From Marinirhabdus sp050859505 (GTDB taxonomy: Bacteria > Bacteroidota > Bacteroidia > Flavobacteriales > Flavobacteriaceae), in NCBI RefSeq assembly GCF_050859505.1, contig NZ_CP193934.1, forward strand, positions 372,001 through 436,000: a DNA stretch of 64,000 nt, given 5' to 3'. The notes under the pieces are model-generated. The model worked only from the letters and a program-made list of their open reading frames with translations. It was not told the DNA's origin and made no database searches. Made by a program: the position numbers and the translations under genes. Within the stretch, counting starts at the first letter, position 1, and every line of letters starts with the position of its first letter. Of this stretch, positions 44,297-53,439 are shown piece after piece.

Positions 44297-45783
44297 TTCT
44301 TGAAACCATAATAATGGTTATTTACACCGCCGCGCTCCTCCTCATCTTAATGTATGCGCTGGCACAGCTCAACCTGCTTTTCAACTATTTAAGGAGTCGT
44401 AATAAAGAAGATACCTCCGTAAAATTCAATCTATCTAACCCAAGCGAAATCCCATACGTTACCATACAACTGCCCGTTTATAATGAGCTATATGTTATGG
44501 AGCGACTGCTCGATAATATTGCCGAAATAAACTATCCCAAGGACAAGCTAGAAATTCAAGTTTTGGACGATAGTACCGACGAATCTTTTACCACCACAGC
44601 TACCCAGATTAAAGAACTTCAAAAATCGGGGCTAGATATTAAGCATGTAACCCGTGCAGACCGAAAAGGATTTAAAGCGGGTGCTTTAAAAGAAGGACTA
44701 GAAACCGCAAAAGGAGAATACATCGCTATTTTTGATGCCGATTTCCTTCCACAGAAAGATTGGTTGCTAGATACCATTCCTTATTTTAAAGACCGGAACA
44801 TTGGTGTGGTACAAACCCGTTGGGGACATATAAATCGCGAATATTCTATTCTTACACGTGTGCAGGCTTTTGCACTGGACGCCCATTTTACCTTGGAACA
44901 AGTAGGTAGAAATAGTGAGGGACACTTTATAAATTTTAACGGTACCGCAGGTGTATGGCGTAAACAATGCATCTTGGACGCAGGAAACTGGGAGGGCGAT
45001 ACCTTAACCGAAGATTTGGATTTGAGCTATCGGGCTCAACTTAAAAACTGGAAATTTAAATACTTAGAAGAAGTTGAAACACCAGCTGAACTACCCGTAG
45101 TGATTAGCGCAGCGCGTTCACAACAGTTTAGATGGAACAAAGGCGGTGCAGAAAATTTCAGAAAAATGTTAGGGCGTGTTTGGCGTAATAAAAACATTTC
45201 TTTTAAAACAAAAGTTCACGGGACTTTGCATTTGCTAAACAGCACCATGTTTCTTAGCATCTTGGTAGTTGCTATTCTTAGCATCCCAATGCTCTATATT
45301 AAGAATGAATACGCTCACTTAAAATATTATTTTATCATAATGAGCTTTTTTGTAGTAAGCACTTTGATATTTTTTATCTGTTACTGGTTTACTTACAAAA
45401 AAGTTAATGGGGGAGGCTTTATGAATTTCTTGGAATATATTGGAATGTTCTTTGTGTTTTTCTCTATTGCGATGGGTTTTTCTGTTCACAATTCAATTGC
45501 TGTGATTGAAGGACATTTAGGTAAGAAAAGTGATTTTATCCGTACCCCAAAATTTAACATAAGCAACCTGAAAGATAGTTGGAAAGGCAACAAATACATC
45601 AAGTCCAAAATTTCTCCTAATGTTTTAATTGAAGGAATTTTAATGCTTTATTTTGGTTTTGGAATGTACTCTGCTTTCATTGTAGGTGATCAGGGCGGAG
45701 ACTTTGGACTCTTTCCATTTCACCTGATGCTCTTTATTGGTTTTGGATTTGTTTTTTTTAAAAGCCTGATAAGTAGGGCTTAA
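44293..45783 (+). CDS. membrane GT2 glycosyltransferase (cellulose-synthase/CsbB-like)
   Basis: 496 residues. One membrane helix at the N-terminus (LETIIMVIYTAALLLILMYAL), then a processive-type GT2 domain with VLDDSTDES (about 94), FDADFLP (about 152), TLTEDLDLSYRAQL (about 238) and QQFRWNKGG (about 274), i.e. D, DxD, D and QxxRW. Four or five C-terminal membrane helices follow. Such enzymes join sugars to growing chains or lipid carriers at the inner membrane. The gene overlaps the preceding GT2 by 4 bases and precedes an LpxR-like gene by 52. Confidence 0.85.
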   Translation: MILETIIMVIYTAALLLILMYALAQLNLLFNYLRSRNKEDTSVKFNLSNPSEIPYVTIQLPVYNELYVMERLLDNIAEINYPKDKLEIQVLDDSTDESFTTTATQIKELQKSGLDIKHVTRADRKGFKAGALKEGLETAKGEYIAIFDADFLPQKDWLLDTIPYFKDRNIGVVQTRWGHINREYSILTRVQAFALDAHFTLEQVGRNSEGHFINFNGTAGVWRKQCILDAGNWEGDTLTEDLDLSYRAQLKNWKFKYLEEVETPAELPVVISAARSQQFRWNKGGAENFRKMLGRVWRNKNISFKTKVHGTLHLLNSTMFLSILVVAILSIPMLYIKNEYAHLKYYFIIMSFFVVSTLIFFICYWFTYKKVNGGGFMNFLEYIGMFFVFFSIAMGFSVHNSIAVIEGHLGKKSDFIRTPKFNISNLKDSWKGNKYIKSKISPNVLIEGILMLYFGFGMYSAFIVGDQGGDFGLFPFHLMLFIGFGFVFFKSLISRA

Positions 45784-45835
45784 ATAAAAAATTCTAGTAC
45801 TTTAGAAGCTTCATTGCATTTAGCTAACCAACTCC

Positions 45836-46774
45836 ATGCGTAGTACAATTTCCGCACAGCATTGTTTGTATGTTTTGCTTGTTTTTTTTTCGGTAAGTAT
45901 TTCCGCTCAAAACAGAGGAGGTAGCCGTTATGTAATGGAACAAGTGGAGCTTATGCACGATAACGATTTTCTACATTTTACAGACCGTTGGTACACCACA
46001 GGAAATTTTATAAGCTACCGGAAATTATTGAATGAGAAAGATAAAGAACACGACAACAAACGGCAGTTTATCATTCAATTAGAACAATCTTTTTATACAC
46101 CTTCCAATATTATCTCATCTAATATTGAAGATTACGACAGACCGTATGCTGGCTTCCTTGGCATCAACTCCGGGGTTAGTTTAAGTAATGAAAAACGAAT
46201 ATTAGACTTTAGGCTTACCATAGGCGTTACAGGAGAAATTTCAGGATCACAAGCACTTCAAACTTCGTTTCACAGTACGAATGACTCGCAAATCGCTACT
46301 TGGACCGGACAAATAGAGAGCAGCACGCATGCTAATCTTTATGGAAGCTATTTGAGAGAGTGGTTGCTTTGGGATTCCAGTTTCAATACATTTTTGGCTG
46401 TAAAACCTAAAATAGCGCTTGGCACTAAAGATTATTATCTGGAAAATAATGTGAAGCTATACATTGGCAAAAGAAATGAGCTTATACATACAATGGCTCA
46501 TAGACAACTGGGCGATATTGTAAACGAATTATTTTTCGCCATAACAGGAGCCTATCGGTATGTAATTCACGACGCGATGTTACAAGGTTCAATTATCGCA
46601 GATAATAGTGAATTTACGCTAGAACCCATAGATTCCTTATTTTTTTATGGTGCTGAAACCTATTGGAGAAATCAATTACTTGACATTAAAGTTGCTTATA
46701 TGTTTTCAACCAATCGCACTGAAAGCACAGGAACACACGGTTTTACAACCCTTTCTATCACCCGAAATTTTTAA
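45836..46774 (+). CDS. LpxR-like lipid A 3'-O-deacylase
   Basis: 312 residues with a signal peptide (LYVLLVFFSVSISAQ). The LpxR hallmark is at about 37-55: VELMHDNDFLHFTDRWYTTG (Asn/Asp, TDRxYTxG). DYDRPYAGFLGINSG (about 100) is the second family block, and barrel strands follow to the end (HGFTTLSITRNF). LpxR proteins remove the 3'-acyloxyacyl group of lipid A in the outer membrane, depending on calcium. The placement after two glycosyltransferases suggests envelope glycolipid modification. Its 3' end overlaps the stop of the convergent M28 peptidase by 4 bases, leaving no space for a separate terminator. Confidence 0.82.
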   Translation: MRSTISAQHCLYVLLVFFSVSISAQNRGGSRYVMEQVELMHDNDFLHFTDRWYTTGNFISYRKLLNEKDKEHDNKRQFIIQLEQSFYTPSNIISSNIEDYDRPYAGFLGINSGVSLSNEKRILDFRLTIGVTGEISGSQALQTSFHSTNDSQIATWTGQIESSTHANLYGSYLREWLLWDSSFNTFLAVKPKIALGTKDYYLENNVKLYIGKRNELIHTMAHRQLGDIVNELFFAITGAYRYVIHDAMLQGSIIADNSEFTLEPIDSLFFYGAETYWRNQLLDIKVAYMFSTNRTESTGTHGFTTLSITRNF

Positions 46775-48018
46775 AACGTCACTGCAACTTCTTGTTCGGC
46801 CTTGTCACGTTTAATCACAACTTGTGTGGTTTGTCCTTCTTCAAAAGTGGCTAAGGCTTTCATATAGCTCATCATATCTGTTACTTCAAATTCGCCTAAT
46901 TTTATCACCACATCTCCTTTTTGTAAACCCGCTTTTTGCGCAGGTTTATCTTCGCTAATACCGTCAATACGCATCCCTTTTCCTGTAAAAAGATAATCTG
47001 GCACAACGCCCAGTCCCACTTTAAAACGAGGTACTTCTTCACTTTCATTTTTGGTTTTCCTGAAAGCTAATTTTTTAGTGTCTCTAAGATCGGTAATGAT
47101 TGCAAAAATATACGCTGAAATTTTCTTCATTCCTTCATAGTTCAGCTTTTCGGCATCGTCCCCTGGTTTGTGATAATCTTCGTGCTGTCCTGTAAAGAAA
47201 TGAAGCACAGGAATATCGACCAGGTAAAAACTAGTATAATCACTTGGACCAATGCCGCTGTTATGTTCAGCAATATTGAAGGTGTCATTATTATTTGCAA
47301 AAAGTGTCTGTTTAAAAATTGGAGAAGTTCCAACGCCATGAACTGCAATGGTATTTTCAGCATTTAAACGCCCTACCATATCCATATTTATCATATAACT
47401 AATAGATGTGATAGGGACTGTGCTGTTTTTTACAAAATAATTACTTCCTAACAGGCCCATTTCTTCTCCGGAAAAAGCAATAAACAGGTAATTGTTCCCC
47501 TTCGATTCGGCTCGGGGCGCGTTCTTCAGTTTTTCAGCAAGATTTAATAGCACGGCTACACCACTCGCATTATCATCTGCTCCATTATGGATTGCAGCTT
47601 TTTTTTCCCGGTATAAAGAGCCTTCTCCTCCCATTCCTAAATGATCATAATGTGCTCCAATTACGACCGTAGTTTCGGCATCATTATCTAAAAAAGCCAC
47701 CACATTGGTTCCCGTCAAAGTGCTATCCCCTTTTAAGCCCGTATATTCGGCCTGTTCGTGAGGGTTGCTGCTAGGACGAAACGTGAATGTTTGGGTGTAA
47801 TTTTTGTTATCGCCTTTGGGCTGTAGACCAATTTCTATAAACCTGTTTTCGATATATTTCGCAGCCTGCAGCTCGCCATCTGTTCCTGTTTGTCTGCCAT
47901 TAAAAGAATCGTCTGCCAAAGCAAACACATCTTCTTTCATTGTGATTTCTTTCTTTTCAACTTCTTTTTGACAAGAAATTATACTTAAAGTGATACATAG
48001 TAAACATATTAAACGCAT
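46771..48018 (-). CDS. M28 family metallopeptidase lipoprotein with PDZ domain
   Basis: 415 residues from the ATG at 48018 (lipobox CITLSIISC, Cys 16). The M28 zinc site is complete: GAHYDHLG (His and Asp, about 120), NGADDNASG (Asp, about 147), SGEEMGLLGS (Glu, about 182) and NMDMVGR (Asp, about 207); the last His is in TGQHEDYHKPGDD (about 275). A PDZ domain forms the last 85 residues (GISEDKPAQKAGLQKGDVVI). It is an aminopeptidase of the cell envelope. A good promoter lies upstream and the 3' end overlaps lpxR. Confidence 0.9.
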   Translation of the reverse strand: MRLICLLCITLSIISCQKEVEKKEITMKEDVFALADDSFNGRQTGTDGELQAAKYIENRFIEIGLQPKGDNKNYTQTFTFRPSSNPHEQAEYTGLKGDSTLTGTNVVAFLDNDAETTVVIGAHYDHLGMGGEGSLYREKKAAIHNGADDNASGVAVLLNLAEKLKNAPRAESKGNNYLFIAFSGEEMGLLGSNYFVKNSTVPITSISYMINMDMVGRLNAENTIAVHGVGTSPIFKQTLFANNNDTFNIAEHNSGIGPSDYTSFYLVDIPVLHFFTGQHEDYHKPGDDAEKLNYEGMKKISAYIFAIITDLRDTKKLAFRKTKNESEEVPRFKVGLGVVPDYLFTGKGMRIDGISEDKPAQKAGLQKGDVVIKLGEFEVTDMMSYMKALATFEEGQTTQVVIKRDKAEQEVAVTF

Positions 48019-48033
48019 ATCCTTATTTTTGCA

Positions 48034-48062
48034 CAAAAATACAACCAATTCAAATCCCACAA
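48034..48062 (-). promoter_or_regulatory. Bacteroidota-type promoter of the M28 peptidase gene
   Basis: On the minus strand TTG (48062-48060), 18 bases, then TATTTTTG (48041-48034). The ATG is 16 bases on. Confidence 0.55.
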
Positions 48063-48107
48063 AAAAAGAATTTCCAAAAGAATAAACTTGCAAAACTTAT
48101 AAATTAA

Positions 48108-49241
48108 ATGAAAAACACGCTACATATTATTGCTCTTTTAGTACTGGTTGTTTCTTGCGGCGAAAAAAAGGAACATGAAAAAAAGGATACTGAAAGTAAT
48201 CTTACCGAAAATACATTAGAAAAAACAGTGATGGAATGGGACAGTGACAGTCTTATATATCCAGATGAAAAACATTTTAAGAACATTCGCCAGGTTACCT
48301 TTGGAGGCGATAATGCCGAAGCGTATTGGAGTTTTGACGATAGCAAATTGGTGTTTCAATCCAACTACAAAAAATGGGGCGTAGCGTGTGACCAAATGTT
48401 TTTGATGTATGCTTCGGAAACTTTTAAAGGTACAGTTCCTCCAATGATTTCAACAGGAAAAGGCAGAACTACCTGTGCTTATTTTCTTCCAGACAACAAT
48501 CACATTGTATATGGTTCCACACATTTGGTAGATGAAAAATGCCCAGAAGTTCCTCTTAGGAAAAATGGCAACTATGTTTGGCCAGTGTATGATAGTTTCG
48601 ACATATTTGTGTCCGACTTACAAGGAAATATTACAAGCCAACTTACCAAAGAACCAGGCTATGATGCCGAAGCAACGGTTTCTCCTAAAGGTGATAAAAT
48701 AGTATTTACCTCTATGCGAAGTGGCGATTTAGAACTCTACACTATGAATTTGGACGGCAGTAATGTAAACCAAATCACCGACGAATTGGGATACGACGGT
48801 GGCGCTTTCTTTTCGCCAGACGGAACAAAACTAATCTTTAGAGCCTCACGCCCAAAAACCGAAGCCGAAATAAAAGAATACAAAGATTTACTTGCACAAG
48901 GCCTCGTGCAACCTACCGAAATGGAGCTTTTTATTTGTGATGCAAATGGAAGTAATATGAAACAAATAACCCGTCTTGGAAATGCCAATTGGAGTCCGTT
49001 TTTTACACCAGACGGGAAAAAAATTCTCTTCAGTAGTAATTTTGAAGCTGAACGCGGATTTCCATTCAACCTCTATTTAATTGACATTGACGGGAAAAAT
49101 TTAGAACGGGTAACTCACGGCGAGACATTTGATGCGTTTCCAGTATTTTCAAACAACGGAAAGTATTTAGCATTCTCCTCCAACCGAAATAATGGTGGCG
49201 GGAGAGATACGAATTTATTTATTGCTGAATGGCAGGATTGA
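48108..49241 (+). CDS. TolB-like (PD40 repeat) lipoprotein
   Basis: 377 residues with lipobox VLVVSC (Cys 17). The mature protein is a beta-propeller of PD40/WD40-like repeats: AEATVSPKGDKIVFTSMRSGD, GGAFFSPDGTKLIFRASRP (about 225-245), WSPFFTPDGKKILFSSNF (about 293) and AFPVFSNNGKYLAFSSNRN near the end. TolB-type propellers bind proteins or peptides and are often near peptidases, as here (M28 peptidase, divergent). No catalytic residues are seen, so it is not an S9 peptidase. A strong repeat of D-G-x-x-L-hydrophobic-F in each blade supports the fold. Confidence 0.82.
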   Translation: MKNTLHIIALLVLVVSCGEKKEHEKKDTESNLTENTLEKTVMEWDSDSLIYPDEKHFKNIRQVTFGGDNAEAYWSFDDSKLVFQSNYKKWGVACDQMFLMYASETFKGTVPPMISTGKGRTTCAYFLPDNNHIVYGSTHLVDEKCPEVPLRKNGNYVWPVYDSFDIFVSDLQGNITSQLTKEPGYDAEATVSPKGDKIVFTSMRSGDLELYTMNLDGSNVNQITDELGYDGGAFFSPDGTKLIFRASRPKTEAEIKEYKDLLAQGLVQPTEMELFICDANGSNMKQITRLGNANWSPFFTPDGKKILFSSNFEAERGFPFNLYLIDIDGKNLERVTHGETFDAFPVFSNNGKYLAFSSNRNNGGGRDTNLFIAEWQD

Positions 49242-49387
49242 TTTTTGATTGACGATTTTTGATCGTTAACCTTTTTAAATATTGAATGAGGAAGATATGT
49301 CCTTGTCCGGTCGAGCGCAGTTGAGACCTACCACGACATTCATTAAACTAAATTAATTCATGACTGCTACTAAAAATTCATTATGTC

Positions 49388-50785
49388 TTGAAAGCATTAA
49401 AGCAATACAATAATTTTCTATTTCCAGTGATCGGGAGTATTGTATTGTATTTACTTTTCGCCTATAACCTTGACCGAAGTGAATTTATAAAACTCCTCCT
49501 CCTCTACGCTGGATTATTTTTTTGTGCCTGGCGCATTATTGAATATTCCAAATTTAATTTCTGGGTGCTGGCTGCGATGGGTGTTGGTTTTAGACTACTT
49601 TTTTCACCAGCTATTCCTAATCTTTCACAGGATTTTTATCGGTTTTTGTGGGATGGGCGATTGCTGGTTCAGGGCGTGAATCCGTATAGTAGTACCCCAC
49701 AGTTATTTTTCACAGACCTCTCGACTGCGCTCCAGGTAACCTCGGGAAAGGAAGTAGCTCAAGCTGCTCAATTATATGCTGGAATGGGCGACTTAAATGC
49801 TGGTCATTACAGTAACTACCCACCAATAAACCAATTATGCTTTGCGATTGCTGGTTTTTTTGCTGGAAAAAGTATTGTAGGATCTGTACTAGTGCTGCGG
49901 ATACTTATTATTCTGGCCGACATAGGGATTCTCTACTTCGGGAAGAAATTATTGGAACGATTAAATCTTCCTGTAAAGAATATTTTTTGGTATTTTCTTA
50001 ATCCTTTTATTCTAATTGAACTTACTGGAAATCTACATTTTGAGGGTGTTATGCTTTTCTTTTTAATTTGGTCGCTATACCTACTTCATAAAAATAATTG
50101 GTTTTGGGCAGCTGTTTCATTGGGGATTTCAGTCTCGGTGAAGCTGTTACCATTATTATTGTTGCCGCTGTTTTATAAATGGTTCTTTAAAAAGGAGGTT
50201 TCGATTGCGCTCAACCTGATATCGTCTTTTAAATTTTACGTGGTTGTTTTAGGAACTGTACTTCTTACGTTTGCACCGTTTTTGTCTTCGGAATTTATCT
50301 CTAATTTTTCAGCTACTATTTCACTTTGGTTTCAGAATTTTGAGTTTAATGCCAGCGTCTATTACATTATCCGCTGGATTGGATTTCAAACCGTGGGATG
50401 GAATTTAATTGGTACGGTTGGCAAAGTTTTACCCGTTTTTGTTATCTTAATTCTTTTGGCACTTACTTTTTTCAGAAAGAATACTACTACGCAACAGTTA
50501 ATTACAGCAATGCTACTGGCAGTTACGGCTTATTTCCTATTGTCGACTACGGTACATCCCTGGTATATAGCAACTCCTTTGGTGCTTTCAGTATTTACGA
50601 AGTATAAATTTCCTATTGTTTGGAGTGCTGTGGTGATGCTAAGTTATTCGGCCTATGGAGCTGATGGATTTAAAGAAAACTTGTGGTTGGTTGCTGTAGA
50701 ATATATCATTGTGATGGCCTTTGCTATTACTGAAATTGTTGCACAAAGCGGTGAACAGAAAGGAAATTTCAGGGTTGTGGAGTGA
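49388..50785 (+). CDS. multi-membrane mannosyltransferase-like protein (GT87/DUF2029 type)
   Basis: 465 residues with 10-12 membrane segments, starting with TTG at 49388; an ATG five bases earlier is out of frame. Family clues are the loop FYRFLWDGRLLVQGVNPYSS at about 86-105 (the DGR-type acidic loop of GT-C enzymes) and NYPPINQLCFAIAGFFAG at about 143-160. Such proteins transfer mannose from polyprenyl-phosphate donors on the outer face of the inner membrane. The donor here is not known. Part of the loop is coded by a stretch resembling a repeat motif (see findings). It ends before a region of three consecutive hairpins. Confidence 0.78.
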   Translation: MKALKQYNNFLFPVIGSIVLYLLFAYNLDRSEFIKLLLLYAGLFFCAWRIIEYSKFNFWVLAAMGVGFRLLFSPAIPNLSQDFYRFLWDGRLLVQGVNPYSSTPQLFFTDLSTALQVTSGKEVAQAAQLYAGMGDLNAGHYSNYPPINQLCFAIAGFFAGKSIVGSVLVLRILIILADIGILYFGKKLLERLNLPVKNIFWYFLNPFILIELTGNLHFEGVMLFFLIWSLYLLHKNNWFWAAVSLGISVSVKLLPLLLLPLFYKWFFKKEVSIALNLISSFKFYVVVLGTVLLTFAPFLSSEFISNFSATISLWFQNFEFNASVYYIIRWIGFQTVGWNLIGTVGKVLPVFVILILLALTFFRKNTTTQQLITAMLLAVTAYFLLSTTVHPWYIATPLVLSVFTKYKFPIVWSAVVMLSYSAYGADGFKENLWLVAVEYIIVMAFAITEIVAQSGEQKGNFRVVE

Positions 50786-50805
50786 TTTATTATTAAGCCC
50801 GTACC

Positions 50806-50860
50806 GAAAGAATCGATCCCCCGCGAAGGATCGAATCTTTCGACTCTTCCAAGGGAGAGT
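50806..50860. repeat. two hairpins in the convergent spacer
   Basis: GAAAGAATCGATCC / GGATCGAATCTTTC (50806-50841; 13 of 14 pairs) then ACTCT-T-CC / GG-G-AGAGT (50843-50860). Together with the terminator they form three structures in a row. Confidence 0.6.
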
Positions 50861-50878
50861 ACTTAGCTCTATTCTATA

Positions 50879-50907
50879 AAAAACCCTTCTCTGCGGGAGA
50901 AGGGTTT
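50879..50907. terminator. bidirectional terminator
   Basis: AAACCCTTCTC / GGAGAAGGGTTT stem around TGCG, with A/T flanks, between the convergent glycosyltransferase and hydrolase-fusion genes. Confidence 0.85.
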
Positions 50908-50927
50908 GTGATGAGGGAAGATCCAAT

Positions 50928-52463
50928 TTACTTCTGCTTCTTCACCCGAATAACATCATACACATCTTTCCGTCTGTCTTTTAAGTTTTTAACGGCACCA
51001 AATGAATGTAGCTCACGTAATAAACTTATATCTACGTCTGCCACTAAAATCATTTCAGTGTTTGTGGTAGCTTCTGCTTTAATTCCATTGCTTGGAAAGG
51101 CAAAATCACAAGGTGTAAATACGGCAGATTGCGCATATTGAATGTCCATATTCTCTACGTTAGGCAAATTACCCACACTTCCTGAAATTGCTACATAACA
51201 TTCGTTTTCTACGGCTCTAGCCTGCGCACATAAACGCACTCTTGAATAGCCGTTTTGCGTATCTGTTAAGAAGGGCACAAAGAGAATATCCATTCCTTCA
51301 TCGGCCAACAGGCGGGATAATTCTGGAAATTCAGAATCGTAACAAATTAAAATTCCTATTTTTCCACAATCGGTTTCAAAAGTTTTTAATTCGCTTCCCC
51401 GTTGCATTCCCCATACTTTTGCTTCATCTGGAGTTACATGAATTTTTTCGTAACGCTCTACGCTCCCATCTCTTCTGCATAAATAACCAACGTTAAAAAG
51501 TGTATCTCCAATTAATTCTGGCATACTTCCCGAAATGATATTGATATTATAGGATATAGAAAATTCGGACATTCGGTTTTTTATTTCCTCAGTGAATTTT
51601 GCCAATTCTCTAATCGCATCAGATTCTTTTAAATGATTAAACTCTGCCATTAGTGGTGCATTGAAAAACTCAGGAAACACAGCAAAATCACATCGGTAGC
51701 CCGATACCGTATCTATAAAATACTCTACTTGTTGCATGAGTTGCTCCAAGCCGGAATACGGACGCATTTGCCATTGTATTAATCCCAGTCTTACAATTGT
51801 TTTTACCGCAGATGGTGACTTTGTGGGTTTTGTATAATAAATATTATCCCATTCCATCAACACTGCATACTCTGCAGAAGCCATATCGCCCTCCAAGTAT
51901 CCTTTTATAACTCGAATAGGATGGAAATCGTTTGATATCTGAAAATTCAACACTGGGTCGCTAATTTCCTTTCGTTTTACCGCATTAATATATTCTTTGG
52001 GTGAATATTGATTCTTGTGTATGTGGTAATTTGGCATCCTACCTCCAAAGACAATTCCTTTCAAATTTAGATTTTCGCACAATTCTTTTCGGTAATCGTA
52101 CAGACGTCTTCCCAACCTTAATCCGCGGAAATTCGGTTTAATAAAAACATCTATCCCATACATTACATCTCCGTCACTGTTATGATTTTTGAAGGTGCTT
52201 TTGGTAATAATATCAGCATACGTATGGTTATCGTCAAATTGTACATAATCTACAATAATAGAAAGCGCACAACCGGCAATCTCTCCATCAATTTTAATCA
52301 AAATCTGTCCTTCGGGAAAAATATCGATTAATTTTTGAATGGCGGTTTTTGTCCAGTACGAATTTGTCATACCCGTGTAAGACTCCTGCGTAGCTTCTTT
52401 TAACTCTTGGTAGTCCTCAATAGTTAAATATGAAAGCTCTATATTTTCAATTTTTATTTTCAT
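50928..52463 (-). CDS. GNAT acetyltransferase - carbon-nitrogen hydrolase fusion
   Basis: 511 residues. The first 210 residues are a GNAT domain (VDVFIKPNFRGLRLGRRLYDYRK at about 105-127 includes the acetyl-CoA loop RxxxxGR); the rest is a nitrilase-superfamily domain with catalytic Glu in AVFPEFFNAP (about 266), Lys in VERYEKIHVTP (about 341) and Cys in GILICYDSEFPELSR (about 376). Fused GNAT-hydrolases occur in many bacteria and are thought to link amide or carbamoyl hydrolysis with N-acetylation. It is the last gene of the polyamine run (1 base after the deoxyhypusine-synthase-like gene), so N-carbamoylputrescine-like or N-acetylpolyamine substrates are possible but unproved. Confidence 0.85.
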   Translation of the reverse strand: MKIKIENIELSYLTIEDYQELKEATQESYTGMTNSYWTKTAIQKLIDIFPEGQILIKIDGEIAGCALSIIVDYVQFDDNHTYADIITKSTFKNHNSDGDVMYGIDVFIKPNFRGLRLGRRLYDYRKELCENLNLKGIVFGGRMPNYHIHKNQYSPKEYINAVKRKEISDPVLNFQISNDFHPIRVIKGYLEGDMASAEYAVLMEWDNIYYTKPTKSPSAVKTIVRLGLIQWQMRPYSGLEQLMQQVEYFIDTVSGYRCDFAVFPEFFNAPLMAEFNHLKESDAIRELAKFTEEIKNRMSEFSISYNINIISGSMPELIGDTLFNVGYLCRRDGSVERYEKIHVTPDEAKVWGMQRGSELKTFETDCGKIGILICYDSEFPELSRLLADEGMDILFVPFLTDTQNGYSRVRLCAQARAVENECYVAISGSVGNLPNVENMDIQYAQSAVFTPCDFAFPSNGIKAEATTNTEMILVADVDISLLRELHSFGAVKNLKDRRKDVYDVIRVKKQK

Positions 52464-52464
52464 C

Positions 52465-53439
52465 TTACATACCTAATAAATAGGCGAATATTAAGGGTGC
52501 TACAATGGTAGCATCACTTTCAATAATAAATTTTGGTGTGTTAATATCTAGTTTACCCCAGGTAATTTTTTCATTAGGAACAGCCCCTGAATAACTTCCA
52601 TAACTTGTGGTTGAATCGCTAATCTGGCAAAAATAACTCCAAAACGGTGTATCTGTACGTTCCATATCTTGATAGAGCATGGGCACTACGCAAATAGGGA
52701 AATCTCCTGCAATTCCACCTCCTATTTGAAAGAAACCAATTCCTTTTTTTGAATTATCGGTATACCAGTCTGCCAGAAACGTCATATATTCTATTCCACT
52801 TTTCATTGTAGTGGCTTTCAATTCACCTTTTAAAACATAACTAGCAAAAATATTCCCCATAGTACTGTCTTCCCAGCCTGGGCAAACAATTGGGAGGTTT
52901 TTTTCGGCTGCAGCGTACATCCACGAATCTTTTAAATCTATCTCGTAATACTCTTCCAGAACTCCACTCAATAATAATTTGTACATATATTCGTGTGGAA
53001 GATAGCGCTCGCCATTGGCTTCAGCATCCATCCATATTTTCACAATATGTTCCTGAATTCTTCGGAAGGCCTCTTCTTCAGGAATACACGTATCGGTCAC
53101 ACGGTTTAAACCTTTTTCTAGCAAATCCCACTCGTCTTGAGCTGTTAAATCACGGTAGTTAGGCACCCGTTTGTAATGACTGTGTGCAACCAGATTCATA
53201 ATATCTTCTTCCAGGTTGGCGCCCGTACACGAAATGATATGCACTTTATCCTGACGAATCATTTCAGCAAAAATCTTCCCCAATTCTGCAGTACTCATTG
53301 CACCTGCCAAAGAAACCAGCATTTTAGCACCACTGTTTAACTGGTCTTCATACCCTTTTGCGGCATCCACCAAAGCAGCTGCGTTAAAGTGTAAATAGTA
53401 CTTTTCAATGAATTTTGTAATCGCTCCTTTATTTGTCAT
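52465..53439 (-). CDS. deoxyhypusine-synthase-family protein
   Basis: 324 residues from the ATG at 53439, which overlaps the end of speB by 11 bases. The family active-site Lys is kept in NEKITWGKLDINT near 290-300, and the N-terminal ACTGAN-like loop reads HIISCTGANLEEDIMN (about 75-90). Bacteria lack eIF5A, so such proteins do not make hypusine; relatives can act as homospermidine synthases, transferring an aminobutyl group from spermidine or putrescine with NAD. The operon with agmatinase and arginine decarboxylase supports a polyamine role. Which product is formed cannot be told from sequence. Confidence 0.85.
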   Translation of the reverse strand: MTNKGAITKFIEKYYLHFNAAALVDAAKGYEDQLNSGAKMLVSLAGAMSTAELGKIFAEMIRQDKVHIISCTGANLEEDIMNLVAHSHYKRVPNYRDLTAQDEWDLLEKGLNRVTDTCIPEEEAFRRIQEHIVKIWMDAEANGERYLPHEYMYKLLLSGVLEEYYEIDLKDSWMYAAAEKNLPIVCPGWEDSTMGNIFASYVLKGELKATTMKSGIEYMTFLADWYTDNSKKGIGFFQIGGGIAGDFPICVVPMLYQDMERTDTPFWSYFCQISDSTTSYGSYSGAVPNEKITWGKLDINTPKFIIESDATIVAPLIFAYLLGM

